This document shows, piece after piece, positions 30,205-40,151 of a DNA stretch of 64,000 bases. Where the stretch lies: positions 1-64,000 of the forward strand of contig NZ_NCJH01000023.1 of the NCBI RefSeq assembly GCF_002278925.1, given 5' to 3'. This stretch comes from Polaromonas sp. 39-63-25. Lineage in GTDB: Bacteria; Pseudomonadota; Gammaproteobacteria; Burkholderiales; Burkholderiaceae_C. The position numbers and the translations under genes were made by a program. The notes under the pieces are model-generated. The model saw nothing but the letters and a program-made list of their open reading frames with translations. It had not been told where the DNA came from and did not search any database. Every line of letters begins with the position of its first letter. Position 1 is the stretch's first letter.

Positions 30205-32325
30205 TCAAGCCTTCAAAAACTCCGCCTTCCCCCCCAGCCACCGCAAGATATGCCGGTGCGCCAGCTCAGGGTACTTGTCCAGCATCACCGGCGCCAGGGC
30301 CCGCGCCCAGGCCAGCAGCTCGGTATCCGTAGCCAGGTCCGCAAACCGCAGCAGCGGCGCGCCCGACTGGCGTGCCCCCAGAAATTCCCCAGGGCCTCGG
30401 ATCTCCAGATCGCGCCGGGCGATTTCGAAGCCGTCCTGGGTTTCCACCATGGCCTTGAGCCGGGCGCGTGCGGTCTCGCCCAGGCGCGGCGCTTCGCCGG
30501 TCGAATAAAGCAACACACAGGCCGAGGCGGCGGCGCCGCGCCCGACGCGGCCGCGCAGCTGGTGCAGCTGGCTCAGGCCAAAACGTTCGGCGTGTTCGAT
30601 CACCATCAGCGAGGCGTTCGGCACGTCCACCCCCACCTCGATCACCGTGGTGCTGACCAGCACGCCGAGCTGGCCACTGGTGAACAAGGCCATCACCGCT
30701 TTCTTTTCAGCCGGCGGCATGCGTGAGTGCAGCAGGCCGACGGGCGTACCGGGCAAGGCGGCGCTCAGCGCTTCATGGGTCTGGGTGGCGTTGATCAGGT
30801 CGACCGATTCACTCTCTTCGATCAGCGGGCAGACCCAGTAGACCTGCCGGCCCTCGGCGAGCTGGCTGCGGATGCGCTCCACCACCTCGTCGCGCCGCGC
30901 CTCGCTGACCACCTTGGTGACGATGGGTGTGCGGCCGGGCGGCAGCTCGTCAATCGTCGAAACATCGAGGTCGGCGTAATAACTCATGGCCAGCGTGCGC
31001 GGAATCGGCGTGGCCGTCATCATCAAGAGGTGAGGTTCCTCGCCACCCTCGGTCATCTTGCTGCGCAGGGCCAGCCGCTGCGCCACACCGAAGCGGTGCT
31101 GCTCGTCGATGATGGCCAGCGCGAGGTTCTTGAAAACCACCTTGTCCTGGATCACCGCATGGGTGCCGACCACCAGGCCGGCCGCGCCGCTTTCGATCAT
31201 GGCCAGGGCTTCGCGCCGCTCCTTCGCCTTCTGGCTGCCGGTGAGCCAGGCGGTCTGGATGCCCAGCGGTTCGAGCCAGCCGATCAGCTTGCGAAAGTGC
31301 TGCTCGGCCAGGATTTCGGTGGGCGCCATCAGCGCACACTGCCAGCCAGCGTCCATGCAGCGCGCCGCAGCCAGCGCCGCCACCACGGTTTTGCCGGAGC
31401 CCACGTCACCCTGCAACAAGCGGTGCATGGGAACATTCCTCGTCAGATCGGCCGCGATCTCGGTGCCGACGCGCTGCTGCGCGGCCGTCAGGCGAAAGGG
31501 CAGGCGCTCCAGCAGTTGCTCCTGCAGCGTGCACTGGGGGCCGTGTATGGGCGACCGCAACGGCGGCGCCCGCATGGCGGCGCGCACGCGACGCGCCTGC
31601 AGCTGCGACAACTGCTGGGCCAGCAGCTCCTCGGCCTTGAGCCGCTGCCAGGCCGGATGGCTGCGGTCCTCCAGCGTGGCCAGCATCACGTCCGGCGTCG
31701 GGTGGTGCAAAAACTGTAGCGCCTCGCGCAGGCTGGACAAGGGCTGGGGCAGGTTTTTACTTGTAAATTCGGCCGGAAGGGTTTCCGCCAGATCGGCCCG
31801 GGCCAGCCCGCCAAGCACGGCCTTGCGCAGATAGGCCTGCGGCAAACCGGCCACCGTGGGATACACCGGCGTCAGGGCGGTCGCGAGTTCACCGCCGGCG
31901 GCGCGAAAGCTCGGGTGCACCATTTCGCGGCTGACAAAACCCCCGCGTATCTCCCCGCGCACCCGCACGCGCGCGCCCACACTGAGGGTTTTCTGGTGCA
32001 CCGGGTAAAAGTTGATGAAACGCAGCACGCAGGTGTCGCTGCCGTCGTCCACCGTCACACGCAGCTGTCGGCGCGGGCGGAACGTGATTTCGCTGTGGGT
32101 GACCTGCGCCTCGATCTGCACCATGTCACCGTCGCGCGCATCGGCCAGCCGGGTGATGCGGGTTTCGTCCTCGTAACGCAGCGGCAGGTGCAGCGCCAGG
32201 TCGATGTCACGGCGCAGGCCCAGCTTTTCCAGCGCTTTCTGCGGCTGGGACTTGGGCGCCACCGCGTTGCCGGTGCCAGCCTCAGCCGGCGGCGCCTTGC
32301 GGGGAGAAGCTGCGGGGGGGGACAT
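30205..32325 (-). CDS. recG: ATP-dependent DNA helicase RecG
   Basis: A branch-migration helicase that rescues stalled replication forks. It has 706 residues, with a wedge/OB domain ([20 protein letters not shown]), Walker [21 protein letters not shown], a DEQH box ([20 protein letters not shown]), [20 protein letters not shown] and [16 protein letters not shown] near the C-terminus. The ATG at 32325 is preferred over one at 32340 because a CACAAT hexamer sits 6 nt upstream of it. It is divergent from queA with only 17 bp between starts. Confidence 0.95.
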   Translation of the reverse strand: MSPPAASPRKAPPAEAGTGNAVAPKSQPQKALEKLGLRRDIDLALHLPLRYEDETRITRLADARDGDMVQIEAQVTHSEITFRPRRQLRVTVDDGSDTCVLRFINFYPVHQKTLSVGARVRVRGEIRGGFVSREMVHPSFRAAGGELATALTPVYPTVAGLPQAYLRKAVLGGLARADLAETLPAEFTSKNLPQPLSSLREALQFLHHPTPDVMLATLEDRSHPAWQRLKAEELLAQQLSQLQARRVRAAMRAPPLRSPIHGPQCTLQEQLLERLPFRLTAAQQRVGTEIAADLTRNVPMHRLLQGDVGSGKTVVAALAAARCMDAGWQCALMAPTEILAEQHFRKLIGWLEPLGIQTAWLTGSQKAKERREALAMIESGAAGLVVGTHAVIQDKVVFKNLALAIIDEQHRFGVAQRLALRSKMTEGGEEPHLLMMTATPIPRTLAMSYYADLDVSTIDELPPGRTPIVTKVVSEARRDEVVERIRSQLAEGRQVYWVCPLIEESESVDLINATQTHEALSAALPGTPVGLLHSRMPPAEKKAVMALFTSGQLGVLVSTTVIEVGVDVPNASLMVIEHAERFGLSQLHQLRGRVGRGAAASACVLLYSTGEAPRLGETARARLKAMVETQDGFEIARRDLEIRGPGEFLGARQSGAPLLRFADLATDTELLAWARALAPVMLDKYPELAHRHILRWLGGKAEFLKA

Positions 32326-32327
32326 GG

Positions 32328-32337
32328 GACAATTGTG
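32328..32337. promoter_or_regulatory. Overlapping divergent -10-like boxes for recG and queA
   Basis: The sequence GACAATTGTG reads GACAAT on the plus strand (32328-32333, 9 nt before the queA ATG) and CACAAT on the minus strand (32332-32337, 6 nt before the recG ATG). Both genes could start transcription from this shared palindrome, with little or no leader. No good -35 box is seen in either direction. Confidence 0.55.
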
Positions 32338-32342
32338 CATCC

Positions 32343-33389
32343 ATGAAGACCTTGTTCCGCCTCAGTGACTTTGATTTCACGCTCCCCGACGAACTGATCG
32401 CCCAGCACCCGGCCGCAGAACGCAGCGCCTCGCGCCTGCTGGACGGCCGGGGCGACACCCCTGTGGACCGCCGTTTTACCGAGCTGCCGGACCTGCTGCA
32501 GCCCGGCGACCTGCTGGTGCTCAACGACACCCAGGTCGTCAAGGCGCGGCTGTTCGGGCAGAAAAGCAGCGGCGGCCGGCTGGAGCTGCTGATCGAGCGG
32601 GTGCTCTCACCCACGCCGGATGCCGGCCATGAAGTCGCCGCCCACATGAAGGTCAGCAAGAAGCCGCTGCCGGGCGCGGTGCTGCAGATGGACGGTGGCT
32701 TCACCGCAACGCTGCTGGGCCGCTGGCCCAACGAGGACGGACCGCTGTACCGCTTCGCCCTGAGCAGCGATCCGTATGCGCTGATGGCCAGCCATGGCCA
32801 TGTGCCACTGCCACCCTACATCACCCACACCGACTCGGCCGTGGACGAGCAACGCTACCAGACGGTGTTTGCCAAAAACCCGGGCGCGGTCGCCGCACCG
32901 ACCGCAGCGCTGCATTTTGATGACGCGGTGCTGGCGCGGCTGGAAGCGCGTGGCATCCAGCGCGCCACCGTCACCCTGCACGTCGGTGCAGGCACCTTCC
33001 AGCCCGTCAAGACCGAGAACATCGCCGATCACCAGATGCATTTCGAGCGCTTCGAGGTGCCGGAATCAACACTGCAGGCCATCACGGCGTGCAAGGCGCG
33101 CGGCGGCCGCGTGGTCGCGGTCGGCACCACCAGCGTGCGGGCGCTCGAATCTGCCGCGAAGTTCGGCCCCGCTTGCCGCGACACCAACATCTTCATCACC
33201 CCGGGCTTCGAGTTCCAGGTGGTGGACCTGCTGCTGACTAATTTCCACCTGCCCAAAAGCACGCTGATGATGGTGGTCAGCGCCTTTGCCGGCTACGAAC
33301 ACATCATGGCGCTGTACCGCCACGCGATCGCCCAGCGCTATCGCTTTTTCAGCTACGGCGACGCCATGCTGCTGCAACGACGCCCCTGA
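32343..33389 (+). CDS. queA: S-adenosylmethionine:tRNA ribosyltransferase-isomerase
   Basis: Converts 7-aminomethyl-7-deazaguanine in tRNA to epoxyqueuosine, the step after Tgt in queuosine synthesis. It has 348 residues. [20 protein letters not shown] at the start, [20 protein letters not shown], and [20 protein letters not shown] are diagnostic. It lies 12 nt before tgt, its pathway partner. Confidence 0.96.
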   Translation: MKTLFRLSDFDFTLPDELIAQHPAAERSASRLLDGRGDTPVDRRFTELPDLLQPGDLLVLNDTQVVKARLFGQKSSGGRLELLIERVLSPTPDAGHEVAAHMKVSKKPLPGAVLQMDGGFTATLLGRWPNEDGPLYRFALSSDPYALMASHGHVPLPPYITHTDSAVDEQRYQTVFAKNPGAVAAPTAALHFDDAVLARLEARGIQRATVTLHVGAGTFQPVKTENIADHQMHFERFEVPESTLQAITACKARGGRVVAVGTTSVRALESAAKFGPACRDTNIFITPGFEFQVVDLLLTNFHLPKSTLMMVVSAFAGYEHIMALYRHAIAQRYRFFSYGDAMLLQRRP

Positions 33390-34565
<1,176 letters not shown>

Positions 34566-34595
34566 CCCGCGGTCCATCAAAGACAAGGAACTCCC

Positions 34596-35612
34596 ATGAA
34601 ATACCGCCGGCTTGGAAACAGCAACCTGAAGGTGTCCGTCCTGTGCCTGGGCACCATGATGTTTGGTGAACAGACGCCCGACGGCGAGGCGGCGCGCATC
34701 GTCGCTTCGGCGAAGGAACGCGGCATCAATTTCATCGACACGGCCGACGTCTACAACGAAGGCAAGTCCGAAATCCTGCTGGGCAAACTGCTGGCCGGGC
34801 AACGCCCGCACTGGGTGCTGGCCAGCAAGCTGGGCAACAAGGCCGGGCCGGGCGTGAACCAGGGCCACTATTCGCGCAGCTGGATCATGCAGCAGACCGA
34901 TGCCATCCTGGCGCGGCTGGGCACCGACTACCTCGATATCCTGTACCTGCACCGCGACTTCCACGGCGAAAACCTCGAGGAAGCGGTTCGCGCGCTGGGT
35001 GACCTGATTCGCGCCGGAAAAATTCGCAGTTTTGGCCTGTCCAACTTCCGCGGCTGGCGCATTGCCGAGATCATGCGCCTCTGCGAAAAAACCGGCGTGC
35101 CGCAACCAGTGGTCTGCCAGCCGTATTACAACCTGCTCAACCGCGGCCCCGAGGTGGAAATCCTGCCGGCCTGCGGCCACTACGGGTTGGGCGTCGTGCC
35201 TTACAGCCCGTTGGCGCGCGGCGTGCTCACCGGCAAGTACCCGCCGGGCCAACCACCGGCCGAGGGCACACGCGCCGGCAGCGGCGACAAACGGATCCTG
35301 GAAACCGAGTTTCGTGAAGAGTCGCTGGTGATTGCCCAGAAGATCAAGGCGCGCTGCGAGGCCAAAGGCTGGGTGCCGGGCCAGTTTGCCGCCGCCTGGG
35401 TGCTGGCCAATCCGCTGGTCAGTTCGGTGATTGCCGGGCCCCGCCTGCTCTCGCACCTGGAAGACGTCTACGGCGCGACCGAGTTAGTGCTGGACGCTGA
35501 GGACGAGGCCTTCATCAACGAGCTGGTGATTCCGGGCCACGCCTCCAGCCACGGCTACAACGACCCGAGTTATCCTTTTTACGGCCGCCCGCTTCAGCCC
35601 GTTGCTATTTAA
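34596..35612 (+). CDS. Aldo/keto reductase
   Basis: A 338-residue NADPH-dependent oxidoreductase with the (beta/alpha)8 fold. The catalytic set is visible: Asp and Tyr in INFIDTADVYNEGKSEILLG, Lys in VLASKLGNKAG, His in DILYLHRDFHGENLEEAVRA. It is closest in character to the YajO/Gpr-like group; the substrate is unknown. AAGGAAC precedes the ATG. The last codons and the TAA stop (GTT GCT ATT TAA) lie inside a dispersed repeat, which also supplies the terminator. Confidence 0.88.
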   Translation: MKYRRLGNSNLKVSVLCLGTMMFGEQTPDGEAARIVASAKERGINFIDTADVYNEGKSEILLGKLLAGQRPHWVLASKLGNKAGPGVNQGHYSRSWIMQQTDAILARLGTDYLDILYLHRDFHGENLEEAVRALGDLIRAGKIRSFGLSNFRGWRIAEIMRLCEKTGVPQPVVCQPYYNLLNRGPEVEILPACGHYGLGVVPYSPLARGVLTGKYPPGQPPAEGTRAGSGDKRILETEFREESLVIAQKIKARCEAKGWVPGQFAAAWVLANPLVSSVIAGPRLLSHLEDVYGATELVLDAEDEAFINELVIPGHASSHGYNDPSYPFYGRPLQPVAI

Positions 35613-35663
35613 TCAGTAGCTGCCTGCGCCCGCTACATAAGGGCTGCAGGCAGTTTTTACTGC
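35604..35663 (+). repeat. GCTAT-type dispersed repeat, copy B (supplies a stop codon and terminator)
   Basis: It opens GCTATTTAATCAGTAGCTG, whose TTTAAT contains the TAA stop of the aldo/keto reductase. The body forms an intrinsic terminator (35620-35658): CTGCCTGC pairs with GCAGGCAG, inner GCCC pairs with GGGC, and TTTTT follows. It is the cleanest terminator-forming copy in the window. Confidence 0.88.
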
Positions 35664-35672
35664 AAATCCGGC

Positions 35673-36995
35673 TTAACCCTGCTTCTGGAACAGCACCAGC
35701 TTGGTTTCGGTGGCGACCATGCCGTCCTTGCCAGCTGTCATCGACACCTCGTAACGCGTGCCGGGCAGCGGCAACTGCGGCGTGAAGCTGAACGAGAAGT
35801 TGCCGTTGCCATCGGCCTGAATCCGCTGCGTCAGCAAATCCTGGTTCATGCCAAATAGGCCGGCGAGCGTTCCGACGGCGTTGACCTTGACATCAACCAC
35901 CGCGCCTGGCGCGGTGCGGCCGCGCACCACCACCGGGCTGCCTTCAACCACGGCGTTGTTGGCGTGGCTGGTTACCTGCAACAGCACGGTGGCAGGCGCG
36001 GCGCTCACGGCCGAAGCTACGTCGAAGGTCCAGGTCTGGCGCACGGCATTGCCGACCAGGTCTTTGGCTGTCACGTCCACCGCGTAGCGGCCGGCGGGCA
36101 GGTCCGCGCGATAGGTGAAAAACTGCGGCGTGATCTGTGTGGCGGCGGTGACATCGCGCCCCGCCAGCATGATGCGAACGCTCTTGGGGTCCACACCCAC
36201 GCCGCCCGCATCGTCAAAGGTACCGGACACCGAGGTGGCCGCACCGCGCGTGACCGACTCGCCATCGCGCGGGGACATGTTGCGGATCACCGGCGGCTTC
36301 GCATCGGCCATCAGGGGCTGGGTCAGGGTCGAGGTGACAGCGCGGTCGCCGACACGCAGGGTGGCGACGACAGGCCGTGACGGCGCCAGGTTGTCGAGGC
36401 GGCGGATGGTGTAGGCGCCCTCATAAACACCGGGCCGCACTTCGCGCATCGCAACATTGTTGATGACACCGGGAATGTCGAACTCCGCCGTACCGCCAGG
36501 TGCGCCGTTCAGCGTGAAGCGCAGTTCAGCGCCCGGTTCGATTCTGTCGACGGGAGCCACCGAGAAGCGGTCGATTTTCAGGCCGGCCGGCGCCGTGGCC
36601 ACGTCCTGGCTGGCGATGCCGGCAGGAAAGGTGTAGTTGGTTGCGATGCTGCGGTTGCGCACTTTCAGCGTGGCGCGGATGGCGCTGCTTTCGGTGATCC
36701 GGTCCTGGCGCCGGATGGTGTAGCTTCCCGTGTAGATCCCCCGTGCGGTTTCCTTGAGCACGATGGTGCGCGGCGCACCGCGCACGGTGAGGCGGACCTG
36801 ACCCCGCGGTGTGCCTTCCAGCGTGAACTGCAGCTTGGCGCCGGCCTGGAGACCTCCGTCGGTACCCACCTGCAGTGATCGCAACTCGGGCGCGGCCGGT
36901 TGGGCCATGGCAGTACCCGGCAGGGCGAGCAGGGCGGTGGCGGCGGGAAGCAGCAGGAAAAAGGCTGCGACCTGGTTGCGTATCTGTTTTTTCAT
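35673..36995 (-). CDS. Secreted protein with two tandem repeat domains and Ig-like C-terminal domains, function unknown
   Basis: A 440-residue protein with a Sec signal (NQVAAFFLLLPAATALLALP, then GTAMAQ). Two ~90-residue units follow and align to each other: LRSLQVGTDGGLQAGAKLQF...GIYTGSYTIRRQDRI and IDRFSVAPVDRIEPGAELRF...GVYEGAYTIRRLDNL. After them come Ig-like (Big/YkoI-like) segments around RNMSPRDGESVTRGAATSVS and VTSHANNAVVEGSPVVVRGR. No catalytic motif is seen. It is probably a periplasmic or surface binding protein. It is the last gene of a minus-strand run of uncharacterised envelope genes. Confidence 0.75.
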   Translation of the reverse strand: MKKQIRNQVAAFFLLLPAATALLALPGTAMAQPAAPELRSLQVGTDGGLQAGAKLQFTLEGTPRGQVRLTVRGAPRTIVLKETARGIYTGSYTIRRQDRITESSAIRATLKVRNRSIATNYTFPAGIASQDVATAPAGLKIDRFSVAPVDRIEPGAELRFTLNGAPGGTAEFDIPGVINNVAMREVRPGVYEGAYTIRRLDNLAPSRPVVATLRVGDRAVTSTLTQPLMADAKPPVIRNMSPRDGESVTRGAATSVSGTFDDAGGVGVDPKSVRIMLAGRDVTAATQITPQFFTYRADLPAGRYAVDVTAKDLVGNAVRQTWTFDVASAVSAAPATVLLQVTSHANNAVVEGSPVVVRGRTAPGAVVDVKVNAVGTLAGLFGMNQDLLTQRIQADGNGNFSFSFTPQLPLPGTRYEVSMTAGKDGMVATETKLVLFQKQG

Positions 36996-37114
36996 GATGT
37001 TCAAACCTTGTAAATGGGTTTGCCCACTGTGATGGCAGCGCAACGCACAACCTGTAGGCGCCGGGGGTCGCCGGCCGTAGGCGGCCAGCGGGAAGCGCCA
37101 AGGACAAGACGCCG

Positions 37115-38215
37115 TCAACCCATGGGCGTGGAGCCTGCCTGCGCTGCAGCGCCCGGCGCGGGCGCGGAAAGCACGCCGGCCCGCTTGCCGTCCGCGCCGC
37201 AGGCATGGCAGAACTTGGCAAACGCGCTCTTGCGCGCGGTGCACTGCGCGCAATGGTCGAACAGCCCAATGCCGCAGTGCGGACAGAAGTCGATCTCCGG
37301 ATTTTTCAGGTCCACCGCCCGCTCGCAACCGGGGCACACCCCCTTGGACAGGCGGGTGAGCGCCGTGTCGTAGCTCAGCTCTTCTCGGCGCTGCGCATCG
37401 GGCAGCTGTTCGGCGAGCTTCTGCTTTTCCAGGTAGCGGTTCAGCGAAACAATCGCCTGCCGCCCGACCAGCACCGTGATGAGGATGCCGACGATGTAGC
37501 GTACATAACCGCCGTAACTGGGCAGGTAGGGCACGAGTTCGACAAAAAAGGCGAACAGCGCAAAAAAGATGAAGCCCCAGACAAAAGGCCAGTAGGTACT
37601 CTTGCGTTTTTTGGCAAACAGCCAGCCGGCCGCCACCAGCAGCGGCAGCGTCAGGGCCAGCCGGTACAAAAACACGCGCAGCTCCTGGGCGCGCCGCGCG
37701 CTTTGCCACTTGTCCTGCGCCGCGCGCTCCAGCTCGGCGATGCGTTCACGCGTGCGCGTGGCGCCCTGGCTGGCGTCCAGTGCCTTCTGCTGCTCGGCCT
37801 CCATCGTGGCCAGCGCCTGCCGCTCGGCCGCCTTCAGGCTGTCCAGCGCGCGTGTTCGTTCGATCAGCTCGGGGTCCTGTTCGGCCCGCTCGGTCGCACG
37901 CCGTGTCGCCAGCCAGTTGTTGAAGGTCTCGCTGGCAGAGCGCGAATTGGCCTGCGCCACGCGCAGCTTGAGCCTGGCCTGGTCCAGCGCTTCCTGCGCC
38001 TGCCGCCCCTGGCGTTCGGCCGTCCTGAGGCTCTCGCGCGCCTGCATGGCGGCAGGCTGCTCGATGAAATCGTCCAGGGTCAGGGTTTTCTCGACCTGCG
38101 GCAGGTCGCCCACGACCGTGCTGCCCAGCCCGATGAGGAAGGCGGCAAACACAAAGGCAACCAGCCATAGGCCGCGCTGAAACCATTTTTCGGACAGTCG
38201 TAATGCTTTGCTCAT
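37115..38215 (-). CDS. Inner-membrane protein with a coiled coil and C-terminal double zinc ribbon
   Basis: A 366-residue protein not recognised as a known enzyme. Order: one span (GLWLVAFVFAAFLIGLGSTV), a long periplasmic coiled coil rich in Ala/Arg/Glu/Gln (about residues 50-170), three spans (about 180-260: LALTLPLLVAAGWLFAK, YWPFVWGFIFFALFAFFVEL, YVRYIVGILITVLVG), then a cytoplasmic zinc-ribbon pair, CPGC...FCPHC and HCAQC...FCHACG. GGAG lies 7 nt before the ATG. It lies between the DUF2145 gene and the Ig-like gene on the same strand. Confidence 0.7.
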   Translation of the reverse strand: MSKALRLSEKWFQRGLWLVAFVFAAFLIGLGSTVVGDLPQVEKTLTLDDFIEQPAAMQARESLRTAERQGRQAQEALDQARLKLRVAQANSRSASETFNNWLATRRATERAEQDPELIERTRALDSLKAAERQALATMEAEQQKALDASQGATRTRERIAELERAAQDKWQSARRAQELRVFLYRLALTLPLLVAAGWLFAKKRKSTYWPFVWGFIFFALFAFFVELVPYLPSYGGYVRYIVGILITVLVGRQAIVSLNRYLEKQKLAEQLPDAQRREELSYDTALTRLSKGVCPGCERAVDLKNPEIDFCPHCGIGLFDHCAQCTARKSAFAKFCHACGADGKRAGVLSAPAPGAAAQAGSTPMG

Positions 38216-38243
38216 GGAAACTCCGGGAGTTAAACAGCCATTG

Positions 38244-39059
38244 TTAAAGTTTGACGAAGGTCGGCGACTTGCCGGTCGCTGTCAGCTGTGCACGCTGCAG
38301 CCAGTCAAAGACCGAATCCACCGTGACGGTTTCGATGCGGTCCGAATAACGTTTGTCGTTGGGATGGTCGTCAAACGCCACATTGGCCGCGGTCATGCGG
38401 CCACCCAGCCGCGTCAGCGGGCCCAGCTTGAGGACGGTGGGCTCGTAACCCTTGAACTGCAGCCAGGCCTGGGCCCGCTCGCGCGAGTTGGCGCCGGGCT
38501 CCACAGCGGCGGCCAGCGTTTCGATGGCCCACTGGTTGGACTGCTGGTATGTGCGGCCCCAGACATAGCTGACGATGCTGTAGGGCTTGTGGTGCATGCT
38601 CACGGTGCGCGCAGGATCCTGCAGCAACGCCAGCAGCTTGGCCTGCACCTCGGGCACAGGCGCCACCCAGGCCGCTTCAAAGCGCCACAGGTCATCCAGG
38701 AAAAACTCGCCCAGGCCCTGGCGGTAAACCGCCGATTCACTGGTGCCGCATTCGTTGAGTTTGTGCAGCACACGCCAGGTGTGGCCGCCTTGCCCGTCAG
38801 GCTCCTGGTAAGCCAACCCCAGGTGGGAATAACGCAGCTTGTATTTGCTCAGGTCCTGACCGGCGCGTGCCAGCAGCACGACCTTCTCGCCGCTGGCATT
38901 GAGCGAGGCCAGGGTTTTTTCGGCCAGCGACATGCCGCGCTCCACCGTCTGCGGGGTGATCTTGCTGGCCTCGCACGAGCGTCCCGCATGGGCTGCTGGC
39001 GCCAGCATGCAAGCGGCGGTGAGGCCGAGGCACAGAAAAGTCAGAGAAGCTTTTTTCAT
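38244..39059 (-). CDS. DUF2145-family exported protein
   Basis: A 271-residue protein with a Sec signal (LTFLCLGLTAACMLAPAAHA). The mature part matches the DUF2145 family: LRYSHLGLAYQEPDGQGGHT, then SVSMHHKPYS-like (TVSMHHKPYSIVSYVWGRTY) and an N-Q-W-A helix. The family keeps His, Asn and Cys positions that look catalytic, but no activity is established here. GAGGGAAC precedes the ATG. It lies 20 nt after the Val/Ala-rich gene and 28 nt before the zinc-ribbon gene. Confidence 0.75.
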   Translation of the reverse strand: MKKASLTFLCLGLTAACMLAPAAHAGRSCEASKITPQTVERGMSLAEKTLASLNASGEKVVLLARAGQDLSKYKLRYSHLGLAYQEPDGQGGHTWRVLHKLNECGTSESAVYRQGLGEFFLDDLWRFEAAWVAPVPEVQAKLLALLQDPARTVSMHHKPYSIVSYVWGRTYQQSNQWAIETLAAAVEPGANSRERAQAWLQFKGYEPTVLKLGPLTRLGGRMTAANVAFDDHPNDKRYSDRIETVTVDSVFDWLQRAQLTATGKSPTFVKL

Positions 39060-39079
39060 GGGTGTTCCCTCGCGTTTTC

Positions 39080-39538
39080 TCATTGCGTCAGCCGTTCGTT
39101 GTGCAGCAGGGCGCGGCCCAGGGCATTGGGAATGAAGGCAATCGCCTCGCCGGCCGCGGACAGCACCACGCCGGTACCGATCACGCTCACAACCACGGCC
39201 GTTCCGGCCACCATGGACGCACCAGCCACACCCTTGCCCACCACTTCAATGCTGGCCCGCGCACCGTCGGAGGCCCGCTCCAGCACATACACCGTCCCGC
39301 GGGCGGTGCTCTCCACGGTCTTGACGACCAGCACCGCGCCGGTGGTCGATAGCACCACCGGTATCGCCACGACGGCGCCCGCAACCGCGCTGGTGCCGAC
39401 CACCACGGACGCCACCGGCAAGGCAGACACCGCGCTCAGGGCCGATGCGCCGGTTTGCGCCTGGACATGAAAAGAGGCCGTAGCCCCCGTCGTCATTGCG
39501 CAAACAGCTATTAAATAAGTAGCAAATTTCTTTTTCAT
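39080..39538 (-). CDS. Small exported Val/Ala-rich protein whose signal peptide is encoded by a dispersed repeat
   Basis: A 152-residue protein of unknown function. Residues 1-28 look like a Sec signal (MKKKFATYLIAVCAMTTGAT, cleavage near QAQ). The mature part is very rich in Val, Ala, Gly and Thr, with hydrophobic stretches (AVAGAVVAIPVVLSTTGAVL; MVAGTAVVVSVIGTGVVLSA) that could be membrane hairpins. Codons 6-25 coincide exactly with a copy of the ~60-bp repeat. AAGGAAG precedes the ATG. It starts a tight run with the DUF2145 gene. Confidence 0.65.
   Translation of the reverse strand: MKKKFATYLIAVCAMTTGATASFHVQAQTGASALSAVSALPVASVVVGTSAVAGAVVAIPVVLSTTGAVLVVKTVESTARGTVYVLERASDGARASIEVVGKGVAGASMVAGTAVVVSVIGTGVVLSAAGEAIAFIPNALGRALLHNERLTQ
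39465..39523 (-). repeat. GCTAT-type dispersed repeat, copy F (inside a signal-peptide coding region)
   Basis: On the minus strand it opens GCTACTTATTTAATAGCTG, continues TTTGCGCAATGACGACGGGG, then GCTACGGCCTCTTTTCATG. It is in sense orientation and in frame: codon 6 of the gene starts at the first base of the repeat. The family anchors are kept. Confidence 0.8.
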
Positions 39539-39567
39539 GATACTTCCTTGCATGTCCTGGATCAGGT

Positions 39568-40035
39568 TTATTCAATGTCGGTGTCTCGCACCGTGGCGCG
39601 GCCGGCCAGACGCGCTTCGCTCAGGTCGGCTTCATGTTTGTCACGCAGGGTTTTGGCCAGCGTGAAGCTGCAGGTGATCAGGTAGAGCCAGCTGACGCCG
39701 AGAAAAGCCTTGTAGGTCTCGTTGACCTCCATGCGCCACAAACCCCAGCCGGTGAGCGACATGGCCAGGAAAAAGCCACCCCACACCACAAACCTGAACA
39801 TTGGCGTTTCGGTCAGCTTGCTTTCGGCCTCGGCCTTCTCCTACTCGCGGACATACTTGGCCAGCACAAAAGCCGCAGACAGGCAGAAAAAGTAACCCAT
39901 GATCATGAAAGCGCGGTCCAGGTCCTGGCCGGGCAGGTATGACAGGCCGACGGCGCACAGGAAAACGGCAATCAGGAAAGAGGCCCAGACCTGGAACTGC
40001 CAGGGTTTGGAATCGCGGTGAATCAGTACTTGCAT
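39568..40035 (-). pseudogene. yiaA: YiaA/YiaB-family membrane protein interrupted by an in-frame amber codon
   Basis: The first part (39841-40035) reads MQVLIHRDSKPWQFQVWASF... and ends AAFVLAKYVRE followed by TAG. Thirteen sense codons later, in the same frame, an ATG at 39801 opens FRFVVWGGFFLAMSLTGWGL...AKTLRDKHEADL. Together they form one four-span protein with two YiaAB repeats, as in E. coli YiaA (about 145 residues). AAGGA precedes the first ATG; no ribosome site precedes the second. It is most simply a single nonsense mutation (for example CAG to TAG), so the gene is probably inactive unless suppressed or split-functional. Confidence 0.75.
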
Positions 40036-40151
40036 AAAATCCTTCTTGCTTGTTGATGTGACGCCAATGTGCACCGGGATGGCCGGAAGCAGGGGCGAAT
40101 AACAATACGGTGACGTTTGAATACCCTGTTGGTATTGAATTGAGATACTTT

